Assembly: GCF_035938995.1 (NCBI RefSeq)
Contig: NZ_DASZGI010000286.1
Location: forward strand, 1 to 14,126
DNA from: DASZGI01 sp035938995
Lineage (GTDB): Bacteria; Actinomycetota; Actinomycetes; Streptomycetales; Catenulisporaceae
Length of the DNA stretch: 14,126 nucleotides
Direction of reading: 5' to 3'
Positions 1 to 6,538 of this stretch are shown one piece after another. A program made the translations under genes and the position numbers. The notes below the pieces were generated by a model. That model did no database searches. It worked only from the letters and a program-made list of their open reading frames with translations, and was not told the DNA's origin. The first letter of the stretch is position 1. Each line of letters begins with the position of its first letter.

Positions 1-3
1 CTT

Positions 4-33
4 GGTTCAGGTTCGGGTTGAGCTTCAGGTGCA
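4..33. repeat. Degenerate hexamer tandem repeat at the window edge
   Basis: Five consecutive hexamers read GGTTCA, GGTTCG, GGTTGA, GCTTCA and GGTGCA. The stretch lies just downstream of the secreted-protein gene. It could be the tail of a dipeptide-repeat coding region that enters from the left, since one plus-strand frame stays open from the window edge to about 91. It is too short to assign. Confidence 0.4.
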
Positions 34-77
34 GGCTTCCCGGGCTGCTTTCACCCCGTGGTGGCCTGCTCTTGCGC

Positions 78-857
78 CTAGAGGAGCAGCTTGAAGCCAG
101 CCCAGTCGCCGCCGGCCGGCCACATGAGGCTGCCGCCGGTCAGGGTGCCGTTGCCGATGCCCTGGTACAGCTTCAGGTTGTTGTTGGCGTCGATGCCTGC
201 GATGTCGGTGATGTTGTCGCTGTTGAAGTCGCCGGCGAGGATGCGCTTGAAGCCGCCCCAGTCGCCGCCCTTGGGCCACACGTACCAGCTGGTGCCGTCG
301 AGTTGGCCCGTGCCGTTTCCGTGGTAGGCCTTGAGGTCGTTGTTGGCGTCGATGCCCGCGATGTCGGTGATGCCGTCGCCGCGGAAGTCGCCCGCGACGA
401 TCTGCTTGAAGCCGGCCCAGTCGCCGCCCTTGGGCCACATGTAGCCGCCGTCGGACAGGTGGCCGTGGCCGTCGTTGGTGTACAGGTGCAGGTCGTTGTT
501 GGCGTCGATGCCGGCGATGTCGGTGATCCCGTTGCCGCGGAAGTCGCCGGCGACGATCTCCTTGAAACCGGCCCACAGGCCGCCGGCGGGCCACATCAGC
601 CCGGCCGGGGTCAGGTGGCCGTGGCCATCGCCGGCGTACAGCGAGAGGTTGTTGTTGGCGTCGATGCCGGCGATGTCGGTGTTGCCGTCGCCGTTGAAGT
701 CACCGGCCACCAGCTGCTTGAAGCCCTTCCACAGGCCGCCCGGCTGCAGCAGGTTCGCGCCGCCGGTCACGTGGCCCTGGCCGTCGCCCGCGTAGTACAT
801 CAGGTTGTTGTTGGCGTCGATGCCGGCCACGTCGGTCAGCAGGTCGCTGTTGAAGTC
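78..857 (-). repeat. Five tandem ~156-bp coding repeats (FG-GAP/VCBS blades)
   Basis: On the minus strand the repeat cores begin near residues 410, 462, 514, 566 and 619. Four spacings are 52, 52, 52 and 53 residues, and the last copy ends 50 residues in at WAGFKLLL. Each unit has an Asp-rich loop followed by AGIDANNN/D, a GDGxGHL-like turn, and a GG(D/L)WxGFK segment. The even spacing and high identity suggest expansion by duplication or continuing homogenisation. Confidence 0.85.
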
Positions 858-2084
858 GACGGTCTGCACCGCCGTCGCGCAGTTGTGATCCGAGTTGGAC
901 CACAGGCCCTGCACCGCGAACGAGCCGGTGGACAGATTCAGGTCCGTCGCGTGTCCGGTGAGTTGTGTGGGCCCGGCGGGCATCCAGGCGCAGAGGTCAC
1001 CGATCTCCTCCTGGCCCACGGGCGTCCCGGACTGGTCGTACATCTGGGCCAGCCAGCCGCCGCTGGTGAGGTCGGCCGCACCGGGAGCGCTGTTCGGGAA
1101 CGGGTCGGTCTGGGTTTCCGCGTACTCGTGCCCGCCGACGATGCTCACGCCGTCGAGGTTGCCCGCGGACCCGCCGTTCACGAAGTCCTGACCGCAGATC
1201 CCGTTCTGTGCGTCCGGCAGGTATGGCATCAGGGTGAACGCGATGTCGCCGGAGGGCGAGGTGATCGCGCCGCCGCCGTCCATCGACGGGTCGCCGGTGT
1301 AGTCATGCCAGGCGCAGAACGTGTTGGTGCTGCCGGTCGGGTCCCAGCCGTCGGGGTGGGTCCCGGTCGGGAAGGTGACGATGTACTGCGCGTTCGCGTT
1401 CGACGCGGCCGTGGTGTTGCCGAAGTGCGCCGCCGCGGCGGCGGCCTCCTGGGCGATCTGGTTCGCGGTGAGGCTGTCGGCGACCGCGGTCGAGTTGTCG
1501 TACCAGACGCCGGCCAGCACGCCCCCGGACGCGGCCGCGACGTGCTGCGCGCTCACCGGGCAGGCGAACGCGCCGGTGGCGACGCCCTGGCAGTACTGGG
1601 TGGCGACGTTCGACCACTTCTCGCTGTTGGAGCCGAGCCCCCGGAAGAAGTCCTGCTGCGCCTTAGCCATGCCTGCGGTGTCGCCGCTGAAGAGCGTGTC
1701 GCCGCCGGACGTGCTGGCGGTCCCCCACTGGCTGCCGAGGTAGACGATGTACACCTTCGGCGCCGACGTCTGCACGCCCTCGCCGTCGGTGCCGCTGTTG
1801 TAGTGGAGCTTGCCGTCGAAGTAGTAGGTGGGGCCCGCCGCGGTGACCGCCTTCTTGGCGGCCGTCGTCGCGTTGAGCGAGGGAACGACGCCGTGCCGGT
1901 AGGCGTGTCCGGCGGTCGCAGCCTTGACGGCGGCCAGGTTGGCCGCGTACTGCGCGTTCTGGGCGGCCTTGCCGCTCGAGCCCGAAGCGGCGTTCGCGGA
2001 ACTGGCCGTGACGGCGACCGAACTGGCCACCGCCACCCCAACGGCCAGGGCGGTCGCCGCCCTCTTGAGGCTTGGTTGATGCAC
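78..2084 (-). CDS. Secreted HExxE-domain protein with C-terminal FG-GAP/VCBS-like repeats
   Basis: The predicted exported protein has 668 residues. The start chosen is the GTG at 2084, because GGAG lies seven bases upstream and it gives a clean signal peptide: Lys-Arg, a hydrophobic Ala/Val stretch, then SSANA with cleavage near residue 32. Longer in-frame starts would bury this signal. Residues about 85-405 form a globular domain with six cysteines (165, 175, 257, 297, 365, 402), which fits three disulfides outside the cell. It carries the motif GGHEYAETQTDP (HExxE at 319-323) and EIGDLCAW near 360. The motif resembles a conserved segment of secreted actinobacterial proteins and of the EXORDIUM/phosphate-induced family; a metallopeptidase role is only a guess because there is no HExxH. 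Residues about 410-668 hold five repeats of 52-53 residues, each with a DxNxDxxTDIAGID calcium-loop-like core, as in FG-GAP/VCBS beta-propeller blades. The gene is monocistronic, with 619 bp of non-coding DNA upstream. Confidence 0.85.
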   Translation of the reverse strand: MHQPSLKRAATALAVGVAVASSVAVTASSANAASGSSGKAAQNAQYAANLAAVKAATAGHAYRHGVVPSLNATTAAKKAVTAAGPTYYFDGKLHYNSGTDGEGVQTSAPKVYIVYLGSQWGTASTSGGDTLFSGDTAGMAKAQQDFFRGLGSNSEKWSNVATQYCQGVATGAFACPVSAQHVAAASGGVLAGVWYDNSTAVADSLTANQIAQEAAAAAAHFGNTTAASNANAQYIVTFPTGTHPDGWDPTGSTNTFCAWHDYTGDPSMDGGGAITSPSGDIAFTLMPYLPDAQNGICGQDFVNGGSAGNLDGVSIVGGHEYAETQTDPFPNSAPGAADLTSGGWLAQMYDQSGTPVGQEEIGDLCAWMPAGPTQLTGHATDLNLSTGSFAVQGLWSNSDHNCATAVQTVDFNSDLLTDVAGIDANNNLMYYAGDGQGHVTGGANLLQPGGLWKGFKQLVAGDFNGDGNTDIAGIDANNNLSLYAGDGHGHLTPAGLMWPAGGLWAGFKEIVAGDFRGNGITDIAGIDANNDLHLYTNDGHGHLSDGGYMWPKGGDWAGFKQIVAGDFRGDGITDIAGIDANNDLKAYHGNGTGQLDGTSWYVWPKGGDWGGFKRILAGDFNSDNITDIAGIDANNNLKLYQGIGNGTLTGGSLMWPAGGDWAGFKLLL

Positions 2085-2214
2085 TTTTTCACTCCGTGAT
2101 TGGAGAAGTACAGGCGCGGAAGAGGTCGCGGGCACGACGAGCCCCCGTGGGGAAGCAGAGCCCGGCACCCCATCCGATCCCATGGTTGAGGCCGTACTTG
2201 AATGTGATCCACCT

Positions 2215-2234
2215 ATCACCGCGACCGCGGTGAT
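2215..2234. promoter_or_regulatory. Perfect 8-4-8 inverted repeat in the leader of the secreted-protein gene
   Basis: ATCACCGC and GCGGTGAT flank GACC. The element sits about 130 bases upstream of the GTG at 2084. It could be an operator or an RNA hairpin in a long leader. No family assignment is possible. Confidence 0.45.
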
Positions 2235-2454
2235 GCGACGAATCCCGGAAGCCCCGTTCCTTCAGCACGATGCGGCGAAGGAAGACTGAACCCCCCGACA
2301 TACCCCCACATACATAGATGACGACCCTCAAGTAGCAGCCGGGCGAAATATTAACAGGGTGACTGAGCGGTGGGCTAGACCTGTTTCAGCACCGTGACGA
2401 AGTTATCTCGAGTGCAGGTCAGGTTAGGTGCGCGTGGCCGGGACACGCCGGATG

Positions 2455-2470
2455 TGCCCCAATTGGGGCA
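2455..2470. promoter_or_regulatory. 16-bp perfect palindrome next to the LexA-type box
   Basis: TGCCCCAATTGGGGCA is fully self-complementary. It ends only three bases before the LexA-type box at 2474. An uninterrupted palindrome of this length suggests a dimeric protein binding site. No binding protein is recognised. Confidence 0.45.
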
Positions 2471-2473
2471 GTA

Positions 2474-2487
2474 CGAACGTGCGTTCG
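2474..2487. promoter_or_regulatory. LexA (SOS)-type box
   Basis: CGAACGTGCGTTCG has perfect 5-bp arms with a 4-bp centre. It matches the Gram-positive SOS consensus CGAACRNRYGTTYC at 13 of 14 positions and the actinobacterial core GAAC-N4-GTTC completely. The box is 390 bp upstream of the secreted-protein start, and there is no credible gene start close on either side. Which transcript it controls, if any, is unclear. Confidence 0.5.
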
Positions 2488-2629
2488 GTCGGCGTGGCCG
2501 TGTGGGCGGGCTATCAGAGCTCGAACTGTCTATTGCCGCGGTACCAGTGGCCGTCGGCGAGCAGGTGGGGGTCCCCTGTCGTGGACTTCTCCCGGAGCTG
2601 AGCTGAACGGATGGATCAATCGCTGTCAT

Positions 2630-2650
2630 GGGAGAGGGTAGGGAAGGGGG
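2630..2650 (+). other. Strict G-quadruplex motif
   Basis: Four G runs (2630-2632, 2636-2638, 2641-2643, 2646-2650) are separated by loops AGA, TA and AA. The run lies 54-74 bases beyond the stop of the sigma-factor gene, within a purine-rich stretch of about 75 bases. On the sigma transcript the same segment is C-rich. It may affect 3'-end formation, but that is inference. Confidence 0.45.
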
Positions 2651-2703
2651 CGGTGCGAGAACGGAACTGGGGAGCGGGAGCGGGAATCGAGAATCAGGGC
2701 ATG

Positions 2704-4020
2704 TCAGGACGCGCGCGACGTCGTGACCTCGGCGATCCGCCGCTCTAGGAAGCCGCGTTCGGCGGTGCCTAAGGTGCGCTCGAGCGCCGCTTCGTACGCC
2801 GCTGCCGCCTCGTCGTAGCGGCCGAGTCGGCGTAGGAGGTCGGCTTTCGTCGCGGGCAGATACCGATATCCGGCGAGGCGGCCGTCCTGCTCGAGCTTCG
2901 TGATCTCGTCGAGTGCTGCTTGTGGGCCTTCGGCCATCGAGAGCGCGGCGGCGCGGTTGAGTTCGACGACCGGCGAGGGCCACACGTGCAGGAGCACATC
3001 GTAGAGCTGGACGATCTGTCGCCAGTCGGTCGCGTCGTAGCTTGGCGCCTCGCTGTGCAGGGCCGCGATCGCGGCCTGGATCGCGTACCTCCCCGGCCGG
3101 TCGCTACGCAGCGCCTCGGCCACCAGTGCGGTCCCCTCGGCTATGGCGGTCTTGTCCCAGCGGCCGCGGTCCTGGTCGGCGAGCAAGACGAGTCGGCCAG
3201 TCTGGTCGACGCGGGTTTCCCTGCGGGAGTCGGTGAGCAGGAGCAGCGCGAGCAGGCCCCGTGCTTCGGGCTCGTCCGGCATGAGCGCGGTCAGCATTCG
3301 GGCCAGGTCGATCGCTCGTTCCGCCAGATCCGGGCGCGTCAGGTCCGCTGCGCCTTCGGGATCAGTGTGCGCGGTGGTGTAGAGCAGGTGCACGGCGGCG
3401 AGGACGGCACCGAGCCGGTCCGGCAGCTCGGCCGCTTCGGGCACCCGGTACGGGATGCGGGCCGCGGCGATCTTCTTCTTTGCCCTTGTCACGCGTGCGG
3501 CCATGGTGGCCTCGGAAACCAGGAAGGCGTCGGCGATCTGGCGGGTCGTCAGGCCGCAGACGAGCCGGAGGGTGAGCGCGAGCTGCGCTTCGATGCCGAG
3601 CGCGGGATGGCAGCAGGTGAACACCAGGCGCAGCCGGTCGTCCGGGATGTCCTCCGGCGCGAGCGCGGGATCGGTGAGTCCGTCCATGTCGTCTGCTTCG
3701 TCGCGCGGCACGAGGAGCGGGAGTTTGTCGCGCAGGGTCCGCTCCCGCCGCCGCGCGTCGAGGGCCCGGCGGCGGGCGGCCGTGGTGAGCCACGCGCCCG
3801 GGCTGGTCGGTACGCCCTGCCGCTCCCAGGCGTCGAGCGCGGAGATGTACGCGTCCTGAACACACTCCTCGGCCAGGTCGAGGTCCCCGGCGACGCGCGC
3901 CGTCGCGGCGAGCACGAGGGCCCACTCGCGACGGTGCGCGTCGCCGACCGCGGATCGCGCGTCAGCCCCCGTACCGCCGTCCGGCGCGCTGCGGCCGGGA
4001 GCCTCGTCAGGCAGCGGCAT
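2704..4020 (-). CDS. ECF42-type RNA polymerase sigma factor with C-terminal TPR-like domain
   Basis: The 438-residue cytoplasmic sigma factor directs RNA polymerase to its own regulon. Residues about 28-100 are the sigma-2 region (REWALVLAATARVAGDLDLAEECVQDAY, then PGAWLTTAARRRALDARRR). Residues about 128-190 are sigma-4, with LVCGLTTRQIADAFLVSEATMAARVTRAKKKI as the helix-turn-helix. Residues about 195-438 are the long alpha-helical extension typical of the ECF42 group, with conserved DQDRGRWD (282-289), YAIQAAIAALH, SPVVELNRA (349-357) and LPATKADLLRRLGRYDEA. The group lacks a classical membrane anti-sigma factor, none is present here, and members are paired with DGPF-domain proteins. The ATG start at 4020 overlaps the upstream DGPF gene by 14 bases, which implies translational coupling. 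The target genes are unknown. Confidence 0.93.
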   Translation of the reverse strand: MPLPDEAPGRSAPDGGTGADARSAVGDAHRREWALVLAATARVAGDLDLAEECVQDAYISALDAWERQGVPTSPGAWLTTAARRRALDARRRERTLRDKLPLLVPRDEADDMDGLTDPALAPEDIPDDRLRLVFTCCHPALGIEAQLALTLRLVCGLTTRQIADAFLVSEATMAARVTRAKKKIAAARIPYRVPEAAELPDRLGAVLAAVHLLYTTAHTDPEGAADLTRPDLAERAIDLARMLTALMPDEPEARGLLALLLLTDSRRETRVDQTGRLVLLADQDRGRWDKTAIAEGTALVAEALRSDRPGRYAIQAAIAALHSEAPSYDATDWRQIVQLYDVLLHVWPSPVVELNRAAALSMAEGPQAALDEITKLEQDGRLAGYRYLPATKADLLRRLGRYDEAAAAYEAALERTLGTAERGFLERRIAEVTTSRAS

Positions 4021-4363
4021 CCGCGTTGACGTCCCAGACCGGACGCACCTCGACCCCGCCGTCCAGCACCGGGCAGAGCTTCGCCACGGCCAGCGCGTGG
4101 TCCAGGTCCCGCGCCTCGATCAGGTAGTAGCCGCCGAGCGCCTCCTTGGTCTCGACGAACGGGCCGTCGGTCACCACGTCGCCGCGCACGGACGTGGCGG
4201 TGTTGGTCGGCTGGAGCGCGTTGCTGCCGAGGATCTTCGCGCCCATCCCGGCGAGCTGCTCCTGGAACCGGCCGTGCTGCGCCAGCATCTCGCCCATCTT
4301 CGCTTCGGGTGCGGTGGCCCAGGAGGCCTCGTTGTCGTACAGCAGGATCAGGTACTGAGCCAT
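4007..4363 (-). CDS. YCII-related DGPF-domain protein, partner of the ECF42 sigma factor
   Basis: This 118-residue cytoplasmic protein belongs to the YCII/DGPF family. It opens with MAQYLILLYDNEASW and carries the signature TDGPFVETKEALGGYYLIEA, with DGPF at residues 66-69, followed by the usual D-L-D-x-A-L-x-x-A helix. The ATG at 4363 is preceded by AAAGGA at good spacing. It is the first gene of a two-gene operon with the sigma factor, whose start lies inside its last codons. DGPF proteins are constant neighbours of ECF42 genes and often direct targets of the sigma factor. Their biochemical role is not settled, and a sensory or modulating role is possible. Confidence 0.92.
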   Translation of the reverse strand: MAQYLILLYDNEASWATAPEAKMGEMLAQHGRFQEQLAGMGAKILGSNALQPTNTATSVRGDVVTDGPFVETKEALGGYYLIEARDLDHALAVAKLCPVLDGGVEVRPVWDVNADAAA

Positions 4364-4404
4364 GGCGGTGTCCTTTCACCTTCGGTCGGCTCCGACACCC
4401 CTAC

Positions 4405-4431
4405 GACGGACAGCATCCTCCGAAATCGACA
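4405..4431 (-). promoter_or_regulatory. Putative ECF42-dependent autoregulatory promoter
   Basis: On the minus strand TGTCGA (4431-4426) is followed by a 17-base spacer and CGTC (4408-4405). This matches the ECF42 motif reported in Streptomyces, TGTCGA at -35 and CGA/TC at -10. It lies about 42 bases upstream of the DGPF start codon, so the sigma factor probably transcribes its own operon. Confidence 0.7.
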
Positions 4432-4497
4432 GCGGCTCATGCCCGTCGTCGGCGCCGGCTCAGGCCGTTCTCTAGCGGTAAGGGGCACGATACGGAA

Positions 4498-4538
4498 TAA
4501 CCTATTTCTGGTTAGCGCTGCTAATGAGGTAGGCTAAC
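4498..4538. promoter_or_regulatory. Cluster of interlocking inverted repeats upstream of the MFS exporter
   Basis: TAACC (4498-4502) pairs with GGTTA (4510-4514) over 7 bases. TTAGC (4512-4516) pairs with GCTAA (4520-4524) over 3 bases. GTTAGC (4511-4516) pairs with GCTAAC (4533-4538). The segment is AT-rich compared with its surroundings and lies 43-83 bases before the TTG start. The half sites resemble those of actinobacterial iron boxes (core TAGGCTAAC at 4530-4538) and of MarR/SlyA operators (TTAGC-N-GCTAA). It probably contains the promoter and operator of the exporter; the regulator is not certain. Confidence 0.5.
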
Positions 4539-4580
4539 GTTCGCTGCATCATTCCGATGATCGATTGAAGGGGGCGGCCC

Positions 4581-5870
4581 TTGAGCGCGCGAAGCGCCTT
4601 CGATTCCACTTTCCGATCCCTCAGCGTCCGCAACTATCGGCTCTTCGCCGGCGGACAAGTCGTTTCCAACACCGGCACCTGGATGCAGCGCATCGCCCAG
4701 GACTGGCTGGTATTGGCGCTGACCCACAGCGGGACCGCGCTCGGCGTGGTGACAGCGCTCCAGTTCCTGCCGATCCTGTTGCTCTCCGTCTGGGGCGGCT
4801 CTCTGGCCGACCGGTACCGCAAACGAACGATCCTCATGGCCACCCAGTCCACGATGGGCGTGCTGGCCGGCGTGCTCGGGGTACTGACCGTCAGCGGACT
4901 CATCGCCACTTGGCAGATCTACCTGTTCGCGCTGGCCCTCGGTGTCGTCGCGGCCATGGACACCCCGGCCCGGCAGTCCTTCGTGGTCGAGATGGTCGGC
5001 CCGGAGCACCTGCAGAACGCGGTCTCGCTCAACTCCGCGAACTTCAACCTCGGCCGGGTCGTCGGCCCGGCGGTGGCCGGCCTGATGATCGGCCTGTTTA
5101 GGTCTGAGGTCATTGGTTCTGGGTGGGTTTTTCTGATCAACGCCGTCTCGTACGCGGCGGTGGTCGGCGGCCTCATCGCCATCCGGACGGACGAGCTGGC
5201 GCCGGCGCCGGTCGCGTCCCGGGCGCGCGGCCAGCAACTCGAAGGCTTCCGCTACCTGCGCACCCGACCGGACCTGCTCGCGGTGCTGTCCGTGGTCCTG
5301 GTCTTCGGCACGCTCGGGCTGAACTTCCCGGTCGTGCTGCCGCTGTTCACCACCCGGGTGTTCCACGCCGGGGCCTCGGCGTACGGGCTGCTCTCGGCGG
5401 TCATGGCGGTGGGCTCGCTGGCCGGGGCGCTGCTGGCGGCCCGGCGCGGGACGGCGCGGATTCGCGTGGTTCTGGCGGGAGCGCTGGGCTTCGGCGTGTT
5501 GGAGGCCGTCTCTGCCGCGATGCCGGACTTCTACACGTTCGGGTTCACGCTCATGCTCACCGGCATGGCTGGCTTGACCATTGCCACGACGGCGAACTCG
5601 GTCATGCAGACGACCGTCGAGCCGGCCCTGCGCGGACGGGTGATGGGCGTCTACTTCCTGGTCTTCATGGGGGGCACGCCGATCGGCTCGCCGCTGGTCG
5701 GCTGGCTCGCCGGACAGGTCGGCGTACGCTGGACCCTGGCGCTGTGCGGAGTGTCGACCGCGCTCGGCGCGGTGGCCGCGGCGTACGTGCTGGCCTGGCG
5801 CACGGACCGCAGAATATTGGCCAGCGTGACGAGCCGTCCGCACCTCGCAGTGGTCCCGCGTACCGCATGA
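4581..5870 (+). CDS. MFS exporter, DHA3/EntS-like family
   Basis: This 429-residue inner-membrane transporter has about 11-12 hydrophobic helices. The TTG at 4581 follows an AAGGGGG ribosome binding site. N-terminal SLSVRNYRLFAGGQVVSNTGTWMQRIAQDWLV and the MFS motif A (GGSLADRYRKR, residues 72-82) are typical of the DHA3 subfamily of drug and siderophore exporters (EntS, MFS_3). DTPARQSFVVEMVG (127-140) is also characteristic. It probably exports small molecules by proton antiport; the substrate cannot be read from sequence. It is divergent from the DGPF/sigma operon and followed after 50 bases by thpR, perhaps on the same transcript. A short stretch at 5097-5135 uses A/T-ending and rare codons unlike the rest. 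Confidence 0.9.
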   Translation: MSARSAFDSTFRSLSVRNYRLFAGGQVVSNTGTWMQRIAQDWLVLALTHSGTALGVVTALQFLPILLLSVWGGSLADRYRKRTILMATQSTMGVLAGVLGVLTVSGLIATWQIYLFALALGVVAAMDTPARQSFVVEMVGPEHLQNAVSLNSANFNLGRVVGPAVAGLMIGLFRSEVIGSGWVFLINAVSYAAVVGGLIAIRTDELAPAPVASRARGQQLEGFRYLRTRPDLLAVLSVVLVFGTLGLNFPVVLPLFTTRVFHAGASAYGLLSAVMAVGSLAGALLAARRGTARIRVVLAGALGFGVLEAVSAAMPDFYTFGFTLMLTGMAGLTIATTANSVMQTTVEPALRGRVMGVYFLVFMGGTPIGSPLVGWLAGQVGVRWTLALCGVSTALGAVAAAYVLAWRTDRRILASVTSRPHLAVVPRTA

Positions 5871-5920
5871 TGGGCGGGACGGCGTCGTCGCGGTGACGGC
5901 GCCACGGACCGGAGGACCCG

Positions 5921-6469
5921 ATGCGGTTGTTCGTCGCGGTGATCCCGCCGCGCCCCGTCGTGCTGGAACTGCGCGCCGCGCTGACCACCCTCCCGCACGG
6001 CGACCCGCAACTGCGCTGGTGCCGCCCGGAGAGCTGGCATGTGACCCTCGCCTTCTTCGGCGAGGTGGCCGAGCCGGCGCTGGAAGACCTCAAGGACCGG
6101 CTCGGCCGGGCCGCGGGGCGCAACACCCCGATGGAGTTGTCGCTGGCGGGCGGCGGACATTTCACCGGGAAGGCGCTGTGGACCGGAGTGCAGGGCGACC
6201 GTGACCGGCTGGGCCGACTGGCCGAGTCGGTGGCCGGCGTCGCACGCCGCTGCCACATCAAGGTTGACGACCGGCCCTTCCGCCCCCATCTGACGCTGGC
6301 CCATGTGCGTGACTCGGCCGGTCCGGTCGACCTGCAGCCTTACGTCGAGCGGATGGCCGGGTTCCGCACGCCGCGCTGGCTCGTCGGCGAGATCGACCTG
6401 TTCGAGAGCGTCGACGACCCGCTCAAGCGCTACAACCGGATCGGTCGCTGGGCACTGACCGGCCGATAA
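5921..6469 (+). CDS. thpR: RNA 2',3'-cyclic phosphodiesterase (2'-5' RNA ligase family)
   Basis: This 182-residue cytoplasmic enzyme belongs to the 2H phosphoesterase superfamily. Family members hydrolyse RNA 2',3'-cyclic phosphate ends to 2'-phosphates and in vitro can form 2'-5' RNA linkages. The two catalytic HxTx motifs are intact: HVTL at residues 40-43 (within SWHVTLAFFGEV) and HLTL at 123-126 (within FRPHLTLAHV). The N-terminus MRLFVAVIPP and the C-terminal LFESVDDPLKRYNRIGRW match the bacterial LigT/ThpR pattern, and the length is normal. The ATG follows GGAGG with six bases between. It is 50 bases downstream of the MFS gene, so co-transcription is possible, and a strong hairpin follows 22 bases after its stop. 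Confidence 0.93.
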   Translation: MRLFVAVIPPRPVVLELRAALTTLPHGDPQLRWCRPESWHVTLAFFGEVAEPALEDLKDRLGRAAGRNTPMELSLAGGGHFTGKALWTGVQGDRDRLGRLAESVAGVARRCHIKVDDRPFRPHLTLAHVRDSAGPVDLQPYVERMAGFRTPRWLVGEIDLFESVDDPLKRYNRIGRWALTGR

Positions 6470-6491
6470 GCCAGATCTGACGAACAGACCA

Positions 6492-6526
6492 GGTACCGCC
6501 GAACGGATGAATCCGTCGGCGGTACC
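6492..6526 (+). terminator. Strong stem-loop after thpR
   Basis: GGTACCGCCGA-ACGGAT pairs with ATCCGTCGGCGGTACC around a GA loop. All 16 pairs are canonical with one bulged A. No U tract follows, as is usual for actinomycete terminators. The 3' foot abuts the TAGACT element of the next small gene. Confidence 0.7.
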
Positions 6527-6532
6527 TAGACT
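6527..6532 (+). promoter_or_regulatory. Candidate -10 element for a leaderless small gene
   Basis: TAGACT fits the actinobacterial TAnnnT -10 consensus and ends six bases before the GTG at 6539. That spacing would put the transcription start on or next to the start codon. The -35 region would fall inside the preceding hairpin and has no clear consensus. Confidence 0.45.
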
Positions 6533-6538
6533 TGTCAG

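Larger units (their letters stand above)
2085..2703. other. 619-bp intergenic region without a convincing gene
   Basis: The region lies between the start of the secreted-protein gene and the end of the sigma-factor gene. Frames open across it lack ribosome binding sites and recognisable protein character. It holds a 20-bp palindrome (2215-2234), an ACATAC direct repeat (2298-2303 and 2308-2313), an AT-rich patch near 2347-2355, a TCAGGTTAGG half site resembling an iron box (2419-2428), a 16-bp palindrome (2455-2470), a LexA-type box (2474-2487) and a G-quadruplex motif (2630-2650). The promoter of the secreted-protein gene must lie in its left part, but I cannot place it firmly. Confidence 0.6.

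Noticed and set aside
18..2099. 693-codon plus-strand frame opposite the secreted-protein gene
   Set aside because: Its Val/Ala/Gly/Arg-rich repetitive product mirrors the FG-GAP/VCBS repeats on the other strand. The minus-strand protein has a signal peptide, a ribosome binding site and recognisable motifs.
2085..2219. N-terminal extension of the secreted protein to 2219
   Set aside because: It would put 45 polar residues before a clear signal peptide. The GTG at 2084 has GGAG at the right distance.
2085..2330. Possible riboswitch (cyclic-di-AMP ydaO type) in the secreted-protein leader
   Set aside because: A GGGGTG segment looked suggestive, but the other conserved segments of that class are absent.
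2089..2331. 80-codon minus-strand frame
   Set aside because: It starts with TTG without a ribosome binding site, overlaps the leader palindrome and the start region of the secreted protein, and shows no family character.
2394..2606. 70-codon plus-strand frame containing the LexA-type box
   Set aside because: It has no ribosome binding site, its product has no recognisable pattern, and a binding site inside the frame argues for non-coding DNA.
4521..5843. 440-codon minus-strand frame opposite the MFS gene
   Set aside because: It is an Arg/His/Asp-rich shadow typical of the antisense of a high-GC gene. The plus strand encodes a full MFS transporter.
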